DNA of 64,000 nucleotides from Zeimonas arvi (GCF_008039575.1 NZ_VDUY01000001.1:868001-932000), one strand, 5' to 3'. Positions 17,473 to 30,032 are shown, counted from the stretch's first letter. Notes: a model not told the origin generated them from the letters alone. Numbers and translations: made by a program.

Positions 17473-19200
17473 ATGGCCGCAATCACGACCACGCAACGCC
17501 CCCAGGCCCGGCAGACCATCCTGGCCGGCCTCGGACGGGCGCTCGTCCAGCACCAGCGCCTGCGCCTCGACCAGGCCACCGACATCCAGCGCCGGGCCGA
17601 CGAGGCCGAGACGGGCTTCGTCGACGCCTTGCTCGCCAGCGGCGCGATGAACGCGCGGCAGCTCGCGTCGTTCGCCGCCGAGGTCTTCGGCCACCCGCTG
17701 CTCGATCTCTCTGCAGTCGACCTGGCAGCCTTGCCCGTCGACGTGCTGGACCGCAAGTTCGCCACGGAGGCCGGCGTCGTCGCGCTGGGCAAGCGCGGCG
17801 GTCGGCTGTCGGTGGCGGTGTCCGACCCGACCGACACCAAGTTGCTGGACCGCATCCGGTTCACCGCGCAGGCGAGCGTCGAGGCCATCGTCGTCGAGCA
17901 CGACAAGCTGCTTCGCATGGTGGAGAAGCTCGGGCGCAGCGCCGCCGACACGCTGGACGAGATCGCCGGCGAGGTCGAGGGGGTCGACGTCACCAACGAC
18001 GAGCAGGCGGGGCAGGTCGACAGCAGCGACATCGACGACGCGCCGGTGGTGCGCTTCCTGCAGAAGATCCTCGTCGACGCGATCCAGGCCGGCGCATCGG
18101 ACCTGCACTTCGAGCCCTTCGAGAAGTTCTACCGGATCCGCTTCCGCGTCGACGGCGAATTGCGCGAGATCGCCCAGCCGCCGCTCGCGATCAAGGAGAA
18201 GCTCGCCTCGCGCATCAAGGTCATCTCCCGGCTGGACATCTCCGAGAAGCGGGTGCCCCAGGACGGCCGGATGAAGCTGGTGCTGTCGGGCAACCGGGCG
18301 ATCGACTTCCGGGTCTCGACGCTGCCGACCCTGTTCGGCGAGAAGATCGTGATGCGGATCCTGGACCCGGCCCAGGCCAAGCTCGGGATCGACGCGCTGG
18401 GCTACGAGCCCGACCAGAAGGAAGCGCTGATCGATGCGATCAGGCGGCCCTACGGCATGGTGCTGGTCACCGGCCCGACCGGCTCGGGCAAGACGGTGTC
18501 GCTGTACTCGTGCCTGAACATCCTGAACGAGCCGGGCGTGAACATCTCGACCGCCGAGGACCCGGCGGAGATCAACCTGCCGGGCGTCAACCAGGTCAAC
18601 GTCAACGAGAAGGCCGGGCTCACCTTCGCGGCCGCGCTGCGCGCCTTCCTGCGCCAGGACCCGGACGTGATCATGGTCGGCGAGATCCGCGACCTGGAGA
18701 CCGCCGACATCGCCATCAAGGCGGCCCAGACCGGCCACCTGGTGATGTCCACCCTGCACACGAACGACGCGCCGACGACGCTCACCCGGCTGGCCAACAT
18801 GGGCGTGCCGGCCTTCAACATCGCCTCGTCGGTGAGCCTGATCACCGCCCAGCGCCTGGCGCGCCGGCTGTGCACCTGCAAGCAACCGCTCGAGGTTGAC
18901 GAGGGCGCGCTGCTGAACGCGGGCTTCCTGGAGGCCGACCTCGACGGCAGCTGGCTGCCCTACCGGCCGGTGGGCTGCGAGCGCTGCAATGGCAGCGGCT
19001 ACAAGGGCCGGGTCGGCATCTACCAGGTGATGCCGATCACCGAGGAGATGCAGAAGCTGATCCTGGCCGGCGGCAACGCGCTGCAGATCGCGGCGCAGGC
19101 CGAGGTGGAGGGCGTGCGCGACCTGCGCCGCTCGGGCCTGATGAAGGTGATGCAGGGCATGACCAGCATCGAGGAAGTCCTCGGTGTGACCAACGAATGA
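17473..19200 (+). CDS. pilB: type IV-A pilus extension ATPase PilB
   Basis: This 575-residue cytoplasmic hexameric ATPase powers pilin polymerisation. The N-terminal MshEN domain (about 1-160) includes VLDRKFATEAGVVALG. The motor domain follows, with Walker A GPTGSGKT (residues 334-341), the Asp box and Walker B near VIMVGEIRDLETADIA, and the His box near STLHTNDAPTTL. A tetracysteine zinc motif is present (CTC...CERC around residues 475-510). I chose the ATG at 17473 because it gives the expected start; earlier in-frame codons lie in non-conserved sequence. It leads the pilB-pilC-pilD set, 23 bp before pilC. Pilin genes are not in the window. Confidence 0.95.
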   Translation: MAAITTTQRPQARQTILAGLGRALVQHQRLRLDQATDIQRRADEAETGFVDALLASGAMNARQLASFAAEVFGHPLLDLSAVDLAALPVDVLDRKFATEAGVVALGKRGGRLSVAVSDPTDTKLLDRIRFTAQASVEAIVVEHDKLLRMVEKLGRSAADTLDEIAGEVEGVDVTNDEQAGQVDSSDIDDAPVVRFLQKILVDAIQAGASDLHFEPFEKFYRIRFRVDGELREIAQPPLAIKEKLASRIKVISRLDISEKRVPQDGRMKLVLSGNRAIDFRVSTLPTLFGEKIVMRILDPAQAKLGIDALGYEPDQKEALIDAIRRPYGMVLVTGPTGSGKTVSLYSCLNILNEPGVNISTAEDPAEINLPGVNQVNVNEKAGLTFAAALRAFLRQDPDVIMVGEIRDLETADIAIKAAQTGHLVMSTLHTNDAPTTLTRLANMGVPAFNIASSVSLITAQRLARRLCTCKQPLEVDEGALLNAGFLEADLDGSWLPYRPVGCERCNGSGYKGRVGIYQVMPITEEMQKLILAGGNALQIAAQAEVEGVRDLRRSGLMKVMQGMTSIEEVLGVTNE

Positions 19201-19223
19201 ACCGAACGACGGGAACCTGACCG

Positions 19224-20456
19224 ATGGCAACCAGAGCAGCGACCGCTCCCCGCCGGGCCCAGCCGCGCGAGCAGACCTTCATGTGGGAGGGCCGGGACCG
19301 CGCCGGGAAGACCGTTCGCGGCGAGGTCCGCGCCAAGAGCCAGGCAGTGCTGCAGTCCTCGCTGCGCCGCCAGGGCATCGTGGTGACCAAGGTCAAGAAG
19401 CGCAGCTACGCGCGCGGCCGCAGGATCCAGGAGAAGGACATCGCGATGTTCACCCGCCAGCTGGCCACGATGATGAAGGCCGGCGTGCCGCTGCTGCAGT
19501 CCTTCGACATCGTGGCGCGGGGCTCGAGCAACGCGGCGGTGTCCAAGCTGTTCACCGACATCCGCGGCGACGTGGAGACCGGCACCTCGCTGGCCCAGGC
19601 CTTCCGCAAGTACCCGCTGTACTTCGACAGCCTGTTCTGCAACCTGGTGAATGCCGGCGAGCAGGCGGGCATCCTCGACGACCTGCTCGACCGGCTCGCC
19701 AGCTACAAGGAGAAGATGCTGGCGATCAAGGGCAAGATCAAGTCGGCCCTGTTCTACCCGACGGCGGTGCTGGCGGTCGCCTTCATCGTCGTGGCGGTGA
19801 TCATGCTGTTCGTGGTGCCCGCCTTCAAGGAGGTCTTCTCGAACTTCGGCGCCGACCTGCCGGCGCCCACGCTGATGGTGATCGCGGCGTCGGACTTCTT
19901 CGTCGAGCACTGGTACCTGATCTTCGGCGGCATCGGCGGCTCGCTGTACTTCCTGTTGCAGGCCTGGAAGCGATCGACGAAGGTCCAGATGTTCATGGAC
20001 CGGCTGCTGCTCAAGCTGCCGGTGTTCGGGGCGGTGGTCGAGAAGGCCACGATCGCCCGCTGGCTGCGCACCCTGTCCACGATGTTCGCCGCCGGCGTGC
20101 CGCTGGTCGAGGCGCTCGACTCGGTGGGCGGCGCCGCGGGCAACCACGTGTACCTGGTGGCCACGAAGAGGGTCCAGCAGGAGGTGTCGACCGGCACCAG
20201 CCTCACCGTGGCGATGCAGAACTCGCAGGTGTTCCCGAACATGGTGCTGCAGATGGCCTCGATCGGCGAGGAGTCGGGCTCGCTCGACTCGATGCTGTCC
20301 AAGGCCGCGGACATCTTCGAGCGCGAGGTGGACGAGGCGGTCGAAAGCCTTTCCAGCCTGCTCGAGCCCATGATCATGGTCGTGCTCGGCGTGGTCATCG
20401 GCGGCCTGGTCGTGGCGATGTACCTGCCGATCTTCAAGCTGGGCCAGGTGGTATAA
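19224..20456 (+). CDS. pilC: type IV pilus inner-membrane platform protein PilC
   Basis: This 410-residue polytopic GspF-family protein forms the platform that couples PilB to the pilus base. The two T2SSF repeats are visible: the first cytoplasmic domain holds FTRQLATMMKAGVPLLQSFDI (near 75) and the second holds WLRTLSTMFAAGVPLVEALDS (near 285), with transmembrane helices around residues 175-195, 225-245 and 380-400. The N-terminus FMWEGRDRAGKTVRGE is typical. It sits 23 bp after pilB and 27 bp before pilD. Confidence 0.95.
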   Translation: MATRAATAPRRAQPREQTFMWEGRDRAGKTVRGEVRAKSQAVLQSSLRRQGIVVTKVKKRSYARGRRIQEKDIAMFTRQLATMMKAGVPLLQSFDIVARGSSNAAVSKLFTDIRGDVETGTSLAQAFRKYPLYFDSLFCNLVNAGEQAGILDDLLDRLASYKEKMLAIKGKIKSALFYPTAVLAVAFIVVAVIMLFVVPAFKEVFSNFGADLPAPTLMVIAASDFFVEHWYLIFGGIGGSLYFLLQAWKRSTKVQMFMDRLLLKLPVFGAVVEKATIARWLRTLSTMFAAGVPLVEALDSVGGAAGNHVYLVATKRVQQEVSTGTSLTVAMQNSQVFPNMVLQMASIGEESGSLDSMLSKAADIFEREVDEAVESLSSLLEPMIMVVLGVVIGGLVVAMYLPIFKLGQVV

Positions 20457-20483
20457 GGCGGATCGCCTTCCTTTCCTGCCCCC

Positions 20484-21335
20484 ATGATCGAAGCCCTCCA
20501 GCAGTCTCCTGCCCTGGCCGTCGGCACCGCGCTGGTGTTCGGCCTGATGATCGGCAGCTTCCTGAACGTCGTCGTCCACCGGCTGCCGAAGATGATGGAA
20601 CTGGAGTGGGAGGCCCAGGCCGCCGAGCTTCGCGGCGAGGATCCGCCGGCGGCCGAGCGCTTCAACCTGCTGGTGCCGCGCTCGCGCTGCCCGTCCTGCG
20701 GCCACCAGCTCGGGGCGCTGGAGAACGTCCCGCTGCTGAGCTGGCTGATCCAGCGCGGCCGCTGCAAGGCCTGCGGCACCCCGATCTCCGCCCGCTACCC
20801 GCTGGTCGAGCTGGCCACCGGGCTGCTGACCGCACTGGCGATCTGGCGCTTCGGCGCGACCTGGGCCGGGCTCGGCGCCGCGCTCCTGGGCTTCGTGCTG
20901 ATCGCGCTGACCTTCATCGACCTGGACACGCAGCTGCTGCCCGACAGCATGACGATGCCGCTGCTGTGGCTGGGGCTGCTGTTCAACCTCTGGGGCGTGT
21001 TCGTGCCGCTGCAGGAAGCGGTGGTCGGCGCGATGGCCGGCTACCTGAGCCTGTGGACCGTCTACTGGCTGTTCCGGCTGGTCACCGGCAAGGAAGGCAT
21101 GGGCTTCGGCGACTTCAAGCTGCTGGCCGCGCTGGGCGCCTGGTTCGGCTGGACCGCCCTGCCGGCGATCATCCTGCTGGCCTCGGTCGTGGGCTCGGTG
21201 GCCGGCGTGTCGATGATCCTGTTCGCGCGTCACCTGCGCGAGGTCCCCATCCCCTTCGGCCCCTACCTGGCCGGGGCGGGGCTGCTCGCGCTCTACTTCC
21301 GCGAACCGCTGGGCTCGCTGATCGGCCTGCGCTGA
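20484..21335 (+). CDS. pilD: prepilin leader peptidase/N-methyltransferase PilD
   Basis: This 283-residue integral membrane aspartic protease cleaves and N-methylates type IV prepilins. It has an N-terminal helix, then a cytoplasmic zinc domain with two CxxC pairs (CPSCGHQ near 73 and CKACG near 95), then the membrane protease domain. Both catalytic Asp sites are present: FIDLDTQLLPD (near 150) and the GFGDFKLL motif (near 212). It is the third gene of the pilBCD set; the 132-bp gap to coaE may hold an additional promoter. Confidence 0.95.
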   Translation: MIEALQQSPALAVGTALVFGLMIGSFLNVVVHRLPKMMELEWEAQAAELRGEDPPAAERFNLLVPRSRCPSCGHQLGALENVPLLSWLIQRGRCKACGTPISARYPLVELATGLLTALAIWRFGATWAGLGAALLGFVLIALTFIDLDTQLLPDSMTMPLLWLGLLFNLWGVFVPLQEAVVGAMAGYLSLWTVYWLFRLVTGKEGMGFGDFKLLAALGAWFGWTALPAIILLASVVGSVAGVSMILFARHLREVPIPFGPYLAGAGLLALYFREPLGSLIGLR

Positions 21336-21467
21336 TCGGGCCGGCGGGCCGCCCCGCCGCCGGAGCGCGCGCCCGCTCGGAGCGCACGCCACATTCTGGC
21401 GCGACTGCCCGAAGGCTGCCCGTGCTGCGCCCCGAAGCCGTCGACGCGGCCTGCTAGACTCGATCGC

Positions 21468-22151
21468 ATGGATTCCAGACGCTTCCTGGTCGGCCTGACC
21501 GGCGGCATCGGCAGCGGCAAGAGCACGGTTGCCGACCTGTTCGCCGCGCACGGTGTCACGATCGTGGACACCGACGCGATCGCGCACGCGCTCACCGCCC
21601 CCGGCGGCGCGGCGATCCCTGCCATCCGCGAAGCCTTCGGCGACCCGGTCATCGCCGAGGACGGCGCGCTGGACCGCGCAGCGATGCGCTCGGTCGTGTT
21701 CGCCGACCCGCAGGCCCGGCATCGGCTCGAGGCCATCCTGCACCCGATGATCGGGCACTGCTGCGAGCTGATGATCGCCGAGGCCACCGGGCCCTACACG
21801 ATGGCGGTGGTGCCGCTGCTGGTGGAGTCGGGACGCTGGCGCCAGCGCATCGACCGCCTGGCGGTGGTCGACTGCCCGGTGGAAACGCAGATCGCCCGGG
21901 TCATGCAGCGCAACCGTTTCGAGCGATCCCAGATCGAGGCGATCATCGCGGTCCAGGCCAGCCGCGAGGCGAGGCTGGCCGCCGCCGACGACGTCGTCGA
22001 CAACGGCGGCGATCCGCAGGCGCTCGCGCCGCAGGTCGACGCGCTGCATGCCCGCTACCTCGAACTGGCCGCACGCAAGGCCGCGGGGCCGGGCGGGGCC
22101 CGCGACGCGGGCCCCGCAGCGGCCAACCACCGCGGCGAGGACGGCCGATGA
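21468..22151 (+). CDS. coaE: dephospho-CoA kinase
   Basis: This 227-residue enzyme phosphorylates the 3'-OH of dephospho-CoA, the last step of coenzyme A synthesis. The P-loop GGIGSGKST lies at residues 12-20, followed by the conserved [12 protein letters not shown] segment (catalytic Asp region near 36-40) and the lid region with the R-rich [17 protein letters not shown] stretch. Slightly longer than average because of a Gly/Ala-rich C-terminal tail. Its place between pilD and zapD is conserved in beta- and gammaproteobacteria. Confidence 0.95.
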   Translation: MDSRRFLVGLTGGIGSGKSTVADLFAAHGVTIVDTDAIAHALTAPGGAAIPAIREAFGDPVIAEDGALDRAAMRSVVFADPQARHRLEAILHPMIGHCCELMIAEATGPYTMAVVPLLVESGRWRQRIDRLAVVDCPVETQIARVMQRNRFERSQIEAIIAVQASREARLAAADDVVDNGGDPQALAPQVDALHARYLELAARKAAGPGGARDAGPAAANHRGEDGR

Positions 22152-22242
22152 CGGGCGCCGCCCGCTGCAAGCGGTTTGTCAAGCTCGACCCTTTGCGCCA
22201 GAATTCGCCGAACCGCGCCAACGAACGGCCCAGGACGAGCCC

Positions 22243-22998
22243 TTGATCCTGTACGAGTACCCGCTAAACGAACGCGTCCGGACCTTGCTGCGGCTCGAGG
22301 ATCTGTTCGAACGTCTCGACACCTTCGCGCGGCGCGAGCACCCGCTCGACCACCATGTCGCGCTGACCACGCTGTTCGAGATCCTCGACGTCTCCGCGCG
22401 CGCCGACCTCAAGTCCGACCTGCTGCAGGAGCTCGAGCGCCAGCGCCAGACGCTGATGGCCTTCCGTGCCAGCCCCGACGTGGCGATCGACATGCTCGAT
22501 CGCGTGCTGGCGCAGATCGACGCCGCGGCCGCCGGCCTGGGCGCGATCACCGGCCGCACCGGCCAGCATCTGCGCGACAACGAGTGGCTGATGAGCATCC
22601 GCAGCCGGGTGATCATCGCCGGCGGCGCCTGCGAGTTCGACCTGCCCTCCTACCACGCCTGGCAGCATCGGCCGCCCGAGGTTCGCCAGCGCGACGTCGC
22701 CGGCTGGGCGGCGCCTTTCCGGGCGCTCCACGACAGCCTGACCATCGTGCTGAGCCTGCTGCGCGAGAGCGCGCAGCGCTCGGTGCTGACCGCCCGGCAG
22801 GGCAGCTTCCAGCAGTCGCTTGGCGGGCGCACCTGGCAGATGGTCCAGGTGCGGCTCGACGACTCGCTGGGTGCGATTCCCGAGATCAGCGCGAACAAGT
22901 ACCTGCTGTGGATCCGCTTCACCAGCCAGGGCGGCGACTTGCGCCCCAAGCCCTTCGAAGGCGACGTGGACTTCGAGCTCGCGCTCTGCAATCTCTGA
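22243..22998 (+). CDS. zapD: cell division protein ZapD
   Basis: This 251-residue cytoplasmic protein crosslinks FtsZ filaments in the Z-ring. The N-terminus [21 protein letters not shown] matches the family closely, and the protein ends with the [14 protein letters not shown] segment. The conserved start coincides with a TTG codon at 22243 preceded by AGGA; the in-frame region upstream is unrelated sequence, so TTG is the start. The gene lies 91 bp after coaE and 4 bp before yacG. Its presence here is consistent with the FtsZ gene elsewhere in the same window. Confidence 0.93.
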   Translation: MILYEYPLNERVRTLLRLEDLFERLDTFARREHPLDHHVALTTLFEILDVSARADLKSDLLQELERQRQTLMAFRASPDVAIDMLDRVLAQIDAAAAGLGAITGRTGQHLRDNEWLMSIRSRVIIAGGACEFDLPSYHAWQHRPPEVRQRDVAGWAAPFRALHDSLTIVLSLLRESAQRSVLTARQGSFQQSLGGRTWQMVQVRLDDSLGAIPEISANKYLLWIRFTSQGGDLRPKPFEGDVDFELALCNL

Positions 22999-23002
22999 CG
23001 CC

Positions 23003-23215
23003 ATGGCGGTGAAGGTCGACTGCCCCACCTGCGGCCGCAAGGCGGACTTTTCGCCGGCCAACCGCTGGCGACCGTTCTGTTCGGAGCGCTGCAAGACGGT
23101 CGACCTCGGCGCCTGGGCCGCCGAAGCCTACCGGATCGCGGGCGACGTCCGCGACGACGCGGCCTCTTCCGACGAAGGCGAGGCCGCCGCCCTCAACGCC
23201 AGGCCGCGCTCCTGA
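23003..23215 (+). CDS. yacG: DNA gyrase inhibitor YacG
   Basis: This 70-residue zinc protein binds GyrB and inhibits gyrase activity in E. coli. Its zinc finger is complete: CPTCG (C9, C12) and CSERC (C28, C32), followed by the typical [15 protein letters not shown] segment. The C-terminal ~20 residues are acidic and Ala-rich. It starts 4 bp after zapD, and its 3' end overlaps the convergent Nudix gene by 23 bp. Confidence 0.93.
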   Translation: MAVKVDCPTCGRKADFSPANRWRPFCSERCKTVDLGAWAAEAYRIAGDVRDDAASSDEGEAAALNARPRS

Positions 23216-24152
23216 GCGCCACGCCGTGCGCGCCCGCGCGGCGCGCCTGCGGGCCGTCGCGGTCGGCCAGGCCGCCCAGCGCATAGACCGGCACCGAGGT
23301 CGGCGCCGCAATTTCCGAGAAGCGCTGCCAGCCGATGCCCGGCTGTCCGGGGTGCGAGGCGGTCGCCCGCACCGGCCCGATCAAGGCGTAGTCGGCCTCG
23401 ATCGCGCAGGCCCTGGCCAGCTCGGATTCGTCGTGGCATGACGCGCCGACCCAGCGCAGGTCGGGCCGGCGCTCGAGCCGCATCAGGTCGGCCGCGCGCA
23501 GGTGCACGCCGCCCGCCGCCCGCCAGTACGAAGCCGGGTGCGCGCTGTTGACCAGCAGCCGCGCTCCGTGCCGCTCGCAGCGGGCGCGCACCTCGCGAAA
23601 GAGCGCGTCGAATCGCGCGGCGTTCATCCCGGGCTCGCGCAGCTGGACCATCGTCGCGCCGGCGCGCAGCCGCGCGTCGAGAGCGGCCAGGAAGGGCGCG
23701 TCGCCGATCTCCGCGGCCGCCGAGATCGCATGCACCGGCGGCAGCCGCAGCCAGCCCACCACCCGGATCGCCGCGGGCAGCAGCGGCGCCGCGTCGATCG
23801 AATCGGGCTTCAGCCAGCGCAGCGCCTGGCCTTCGCGCGAACGCGGCTCGCCGCGCCAGTCCTCGACCCGATGGAAGTGAAGCCGGACGTGGGCGTGCGG
23901 ATAGACGTGCTCGCGCACCACCCAGGGGGAGGTGCCGGCGATGTCGATGCCGAGCTCTTCGTGGAGCTCGCGGGCGAGCGCCTGCGTGACGGTCTCGCCG
24001 GCCTCGAGCTTGCCGCCGGGAAACTCCCACCAGCCCGCGTAGGGCTTGCCGGCCAGGCGCTGCCCGAAGAGGACGGCGCCGTCGGCGCGGACCAGGACGC
24101 CGACCGCGACCTCGACGATGCCCGCCGCGTCCGGCGCGCGCCCGGAACTCAT
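23193..24152 (-). CDS. Nudix hydrolase (MutT-type) fused to a thiamine-phosphate-synthase-like domain
   Basis: This 319-residue protein has two domains. Residues ~10-135 are a MutT-type Nudix hydrolase with an intact Nudix box ([20 protein letters not shown], then ELGI) expected to clean up oxidised nucleotides such as 8-oxo-dGTP. Residues ~140-319 resemble ThiE (a TIM barrel with [17 protein letters not shown] and VPVYALGGL), but the pyrimidine-binding VNDR motif reads LVNSAH, so thiamine synthesis activity is doubtful. The start ATG overlaps the DUF815 stop by 4 bp, indicating translational coupling. Such fusions are known in proteobacteria, but the role of the second domain is not. Confidence 0.88.
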   Translation of the reverse strand: MSSGRAPDAAGIVEVAVGVLVRADGAVLFGQRLAGKPYAGWWEFPGGKLEAGETVTQALARELHEELGIDIAGTSPWVVREHVYPHAHVRLHFHRVEDWRGEPRSREGQALRWLKPDSIDAAPLLPAAIRVVGWLRLPPVHAISAAAEIGDAPFLAALDARLRAGATMVQLREPGMNAARFDALFREVRARCERHGARLLVNSAHPASYWRAAGGVHLRAADLMRLERRPDLRWVGASCHDESELARACAIEADYALIGPVRATASHPGQPGIGWQRFSEIAAPTSVPVYALGGLADRDGPQARRAGAHGVALRSAAWR

Positions 24153-25078
24153 GCGGCCCGCGGCTTGGCCCGGGTCTTGGCGCGACGGCCGGTGCGGCCG
24201 TGCTGGCCCGCCCAGTCCTTCGCGAACTGCCAGGCCACGCGGCCCGAACGCGAGCCGCGCTCGAGCGCGAAGCGCAGCGCGTCGCCGCGCGCCGCGGCGA
24301 TCTCGCGCTGGCCCACGCCGAAGCTGGCCAGCCAGTGGCCCACGATGGCCAGGTACTCTTCCTGGCGGAACGGGTAGAAGGACACCCACAGGCCGAAGCG
24401 CTCGGACAGCGAGATCTTCTCCTCGGTGCGTTCGCCCGGATGGATCTCGCCGTCTTCCTGGTACTTGGCTTCGAGGTTCTCGGCCATGTACTCCGGCATC
24501 AGGTGCCGGCGGTTGGACGTGGCGTAGATCAGCAGGTTCTCGGACTGTGCGGCCACCGAGCCGTCGAGCGCCACCTTCAGCGCCTTGTAGCCGGCCTCGC
24601 CCTCCTCGAAGGACAGGTCGTCGCAGAACACGATGAAGCGCTCGGGGCGCCCGGCCACCAGTTCGATGATGTCGGGCAGGTCGACGAGGTCGTCCTTGTC
24701 GACCTCGATCAGCCGCAAGCCGTCCGAGGCCCATTCGTTCAGGCAGGCCTTGATCAGCGAGGACTTGCCGGTGCCGCGCGAGCCGGTCAGCAGCACGTTG
24801 TTCGCAGGCAGGCGCTCGACGAACTGGCGGGTGTTGCGGGCGATCGCCTCTTTCTGGTCGTCGATGTTCTGCAGGTCGTCGAGGCGGATGCCGGACACCT
24901 GGCGCACCGGCTGCAGGAAGGACTGCAGGCCCAGCGCGGTCTGGCGGCGGCGCCAGCGGAAGGCGACAGCGCCGGCCCAGTCGGGCTCGGCGGCGGCGGG
25001 CATCAGGGACTCGAGGCGGTCGAGCAGGGCGCTGGCGCGATCGACGAGCCGATCGAGCGGGGAACTGGAGGCGGACAT
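24149..25078 (-). CDS. AAA-type ATP-binding protein, DUF815 family
   Basis: This 309-residue protein carries an ATPase domain of unresolved function. Walker A is GSRGTGKS (residues 99-106), and Walker B is probably FIVFCDDLSFE (near 150). A sensor-like IYATSNRRHL follows near 190, which is characteristic of the family and AAA+-like. The N-terminal ~80 residues are helical and the C-terminus is basic (KTRAKPRAA). It overlaps the argJ stop by 1 bp and the Nudix start by 4 bp, so argJ-DUF815-Nudix forms one coupled unit. Confidence 0.87.
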   Translation of the reverse strand: MSASSSPLDRLVDRASALLDRLESLMPAAAEPDWAGAVAFRWRRRQTALGLQSFLQPVRQVSGIRLDDLQNIDDQKEAIARNTRQFVERLPANNVLLTGSRGTGKSSLIKACLNEWASDGLRLIEVDKDDLVDLPDIIELVAGRPERFIVFCDDLSFEEGEAGYKALKVALDGSVAAQSENLLIYATSNRRHLMPEYMAENLEAKYQEDGEIHPGERTEEKISLSERFGLWVSFYPFRQEEYLAIVGHWLASFGVGQREIAAARGDALRFALERGSRSGRVAWQFAKDWAGQHGRTGRRAKTRAKPRAA

Positions 25079-26307
25079 CAGGAACGGTAGTCGGCGTTGA
25101 TCGAAACGTAGTCGTGCGAGAGGTCGCAGGTCCACACGGTGGTGTCGTGGCTGCCGCGGGCGAGATCGACGCGGATCCGGATCTCGGCCTGCTTCATGAC
25201 GCGCTGGCCGTCTTCCTCGCGGTAGTCGGGATGGCGCCCGCCGCGGGTGGCCACGTGCACGTCGTCGAGGTAGAGCTCGATGCGGTCGACGTCGAGGTCG
25301 GCGACGCCGCTGTAGCCGATCGCGGCCAGGATGCGCCCCAGGTTCGGGTCGGACGCGAAGAACGCGGTCTTGACCAGCGGCGAGTGGGCGATCGCGTAGC
25401 CGACGGCGGCGGCCTCCGCGTCGCTCGCGGCCTGGCGGACCTCGATCGTGATGAACTTGGTGGCGCCCTCGCCGTCGCGCACCAGCGCCTGGGCGAGCTT
25501 CTGCGCGACCGCCAGCAGCGCGGCCTTCAGCTCGGCCGCGCCAGGGTCGGACTCCGACGACACCGAGGCGCCGCTGGCGCCCGTCGCCGCCACCACCAGC
25601 GAATCGTTGGTCGAGGTGTCGCCGTCCACCGTGACGCGGTTGAAGCTGAGGTCGGCGATCTCGCGCACCCAGCGTTCGAGCAGCGGCTGCGCGATCGCCG
25701 CGTCGGTGGCCATGTAGCCCAGCATCGTGGCCATGTTCGGCCGGATCATGCCGGCGCCCTTGGAGATGCCGGTGACGGTGACGGTGCGCCCGCCGGTCTT
25801 CAGCTGCGCCGACTCGCCCTTGGGGATCGTGTCGGTGGTCATGATCGCCTCGGCGGCGTCGAGCCAGTCGCCGCGGCCGACATCGGCCACGGCCGCCGAG
25901 ATCCCGGCCGCCAGCCGGTCCATCGGCAGGTGCTCGAGGATCACGCCGGTGGAGAAGGGCAGCACGCGGCCCGCCTCGCAGCCGAGCGCCTGCCCGAGCA
26001 GCTCGCAGCTGCGGCGCGCGTTGGCCAGGCCCTGCTCGCCGGTGCCCGCGTTGGCGCAGCCGGTGTTGACCAGAAGCGCGCGGATCGCGCCGCCGCTCGC
26101 GCCCAGGTGCTCCTGGCAAACCCGCACCGGTGCGGCGCGGAAGCGGTTGGTGGTGAACACGCCGGCCACCGTGCTGCCTTCGGCCAGGCGCATCACGAGC
26201 ACGTCTCGGCGGCCCTGCTTGCGGATCGCGGCCCTGGCGGTGCCGATCTCGACCCCGCCGACCGGCAGCAGGGACTCGCGCGCGGGGGGAACCAGGTTCA
26301 CTGGCAT
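25078..26307 (-). CDS. argJ: bifunctional glutamate N-acetyltransferase / N-acetylglutamate synthase ArgJ
   Basis: This 409-residue enzyme recycles the acetyl group from N-acetylornithine to glutamate in arginine synthesis. It self-cleaves before a Thr to form alpha and beta chains. That site is visible as [13 protein letters not shown], with nucleophile T194. The N-terminal half contains the ACGxN-like [13 protein letters not shown] (near 81) and the oxyanion-hole region [13 protein letters not shown] (near 117). It starts 18 bp after the secA stop and overlaps the DUF815 gene by 1 bp. The C-terminus ends in [12 protein letters not shown], as usual. Confidence 0.95.
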   Translation of the reverse strand: MPVNLVPPARESLLPVGGVEIGTARAAIRKQGRRDVLVMRLAEGSTVAGVFTTNRFRAAPVRVCQEHLGASGGAIRALLVNTGCANAGTGEQGLANARRSCELLGQALGCEAGRVLPFSTGVILEHLPMDRLAAGISAAVADVGRGDWLDAAEAIMTTDTIPKGESAQLKTGGRTVTVTGISKGAGMIRPNMATMLGYMATDAAIAQPLLERWVREIADLSFNRVTVDGDTSTNDSLVVAATGASGASVSSESDPGAAELKAALLAVAQKLAQALVRDGEGATKFITIEVRQAASDAEAAAVGYAIAHSPLVKTAFFASDPNLGRILAAIGYSGVADLDVDRIELYLDDVHVATRGGRHPDYREEDGQRVMKQAEIRIRVDLARGSHDTTVWTCDLSHDYVSINADYRS

Positions 26308-26325
26308 CGGGTCACTCCGGAAGCG

Positions 26326-29112
<2,787 letters not shown>

Positions 29113-29275
29113 CGGGTCTCGGGCGGCCAGGCCAGGGTCGCGAATGCGACGGACGAACCGCCGGGTAGATTAACCGATGGAGTCTAGCACGCGAGCCCGG
29201 GCGGCCCGGGGCCGTGCTATCTTGGCCAGGACGATCCTTCCACCCCCTTCCCGAGGCCCTGCGCAGCCGCCGGGA

Positions 29276-29767
29276 ATGCCCTTCCAGGAAGCCCGCCCTC
29301 CGATGCAAGCCCGCTTCTCGCGCCCGGTCCTGACCTGGCTCGATCGCGATCCGGCCTTCCGGCAGCTTGCCCGCCAGCTCGACGATCTGGTGGCGCTCCA
29401 GCGCGTGCTGCACAAGGCCAGCGGCGGCGCGCCGGTGACCGTGTCGGGGCTCGCCGACGGCACGCTGACCGTGGTGGTGCCGGGGGCGGCCTGGGCAAGC
29501 AGGCTGCGACAGGTCGAGCCCAGCCTGGTGGCGGCGCTGGCGCGGGAAGGCGTGCGGGTGCAAAGGCTGAAGATCCGCCCCAGGCGGCAGGCCGAGGCGG
29601 CCGCGCCGCCGCGCGCCCCGAAGAAGCCACCGCCGCCCGAGGCCCTGGCGGCGCTGGCGGCCCTGCGCGCCGAGGCCGGCGCGCCCGCCCTGCAGCAGGC
29701 GCTGGCGCGGATGCTGGCCCGCCACGGGGCGGGCTCGCCGCTCAGGCCTGAAGCCGTTCGACGATGA
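29276..29767 (+). CDS. dciA: DUF721 / DciA-type protein
   Basis: This 163-residue protein has a DUF721 domain (residues ~20-95, with RQLDDLVALQRVLHKA and LTVVVPGAAWASRLRQVEPSLVAAL), which in other bacteria is found in DciA, the helicase-loading factor for replication. The C-terminal half is a Pro/Ala-rich linker followed by a helical segment. The start at 29276 is the better of two candidates (the other is ATG 29303); neither has a strong ribosome-binding site. Its location divergent from secA and the sequence both support DciA. Its stop overlaps the small membrane protein gene by 26 bp. Confidence 0.72.
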   Translation: MPFQEARPPMQARFSRPVLTWLDRDPAFRQLARQLDDLVALQRVLHKASGGAPVTVSGLADGTLTVVVPGAAWASRLRQVEPSLVAALAREGVRVQRLKIRPRRQAEAAAPPRAPKKPPPPEALAALAALRAEAGAPALQQALARMLARHGAGSPLRPEAVRR

Positions 29768-29924
29768 CCACGCCGAAGAACACGAGCGCCACCGCCACCG
29801 AGATCTTCAGCGCCAGCAGCGCCCGGCCCAGCCAGACGCGGTCCCGGGTCACGAGCCAGGCCAGCGCGCACAGGCCCACCGAGCCCAGGCCCAGCAAGGC
29901 CACGATGCGCAGGATGGCGATCAT
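29742..29924 (-). CDS. small inner-membrane protein, function unknown
   Basis: This 60-residue protein consists of two hydrophobic helices (residues ~4-24 and ~36-55) joined by the polar stretch TRDRVWLGRALLALK. There is no named family I recognise. It lies 108 bp downstream of lpxC on the same strand and converges on dciA with a 26-bp overlap. The pattern of hydrophobic codons and the ATG preceded by a purine-rich stretch suggest a real gene, and small proteins at this locus are common in Burkholderiales. Confidence 0.6.
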   Translation of the reverse strand: MIAILRIVALLGLGSVGLCALAWLVTRDRVWLGRALLALKISVAVALVFFGVVIVERLQA

Positions 29925-30032
29925 CCGCCGGAAGTCCGGGAAAGGCCGGCAGCCCCGGATCGGCCCGCAGCCCGGGTGCGGCCCCCGGCCGGGTCGTGCG
30001 CCGCGGACTCGCGCCGCGCGGCTTGCCGGCGC

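Noticed and set aside
16421-18032. Minus-strand ORFs inside the CorC/HlyC-type and pilB genes
   Set aside because: The plus-strand frames encode complete, recognisable domains. The minus-strand ones are shadows without motifs or plausible starts.
19020-22130. A 1036-codon minus-strand ORF antisense to pilC, pilD and coaE
   Set aside because: Same effect: high GC removes stop codons in antisense frames. The composition (Arg, His, Gln, Asp) is typical of non-coding shadow frames.
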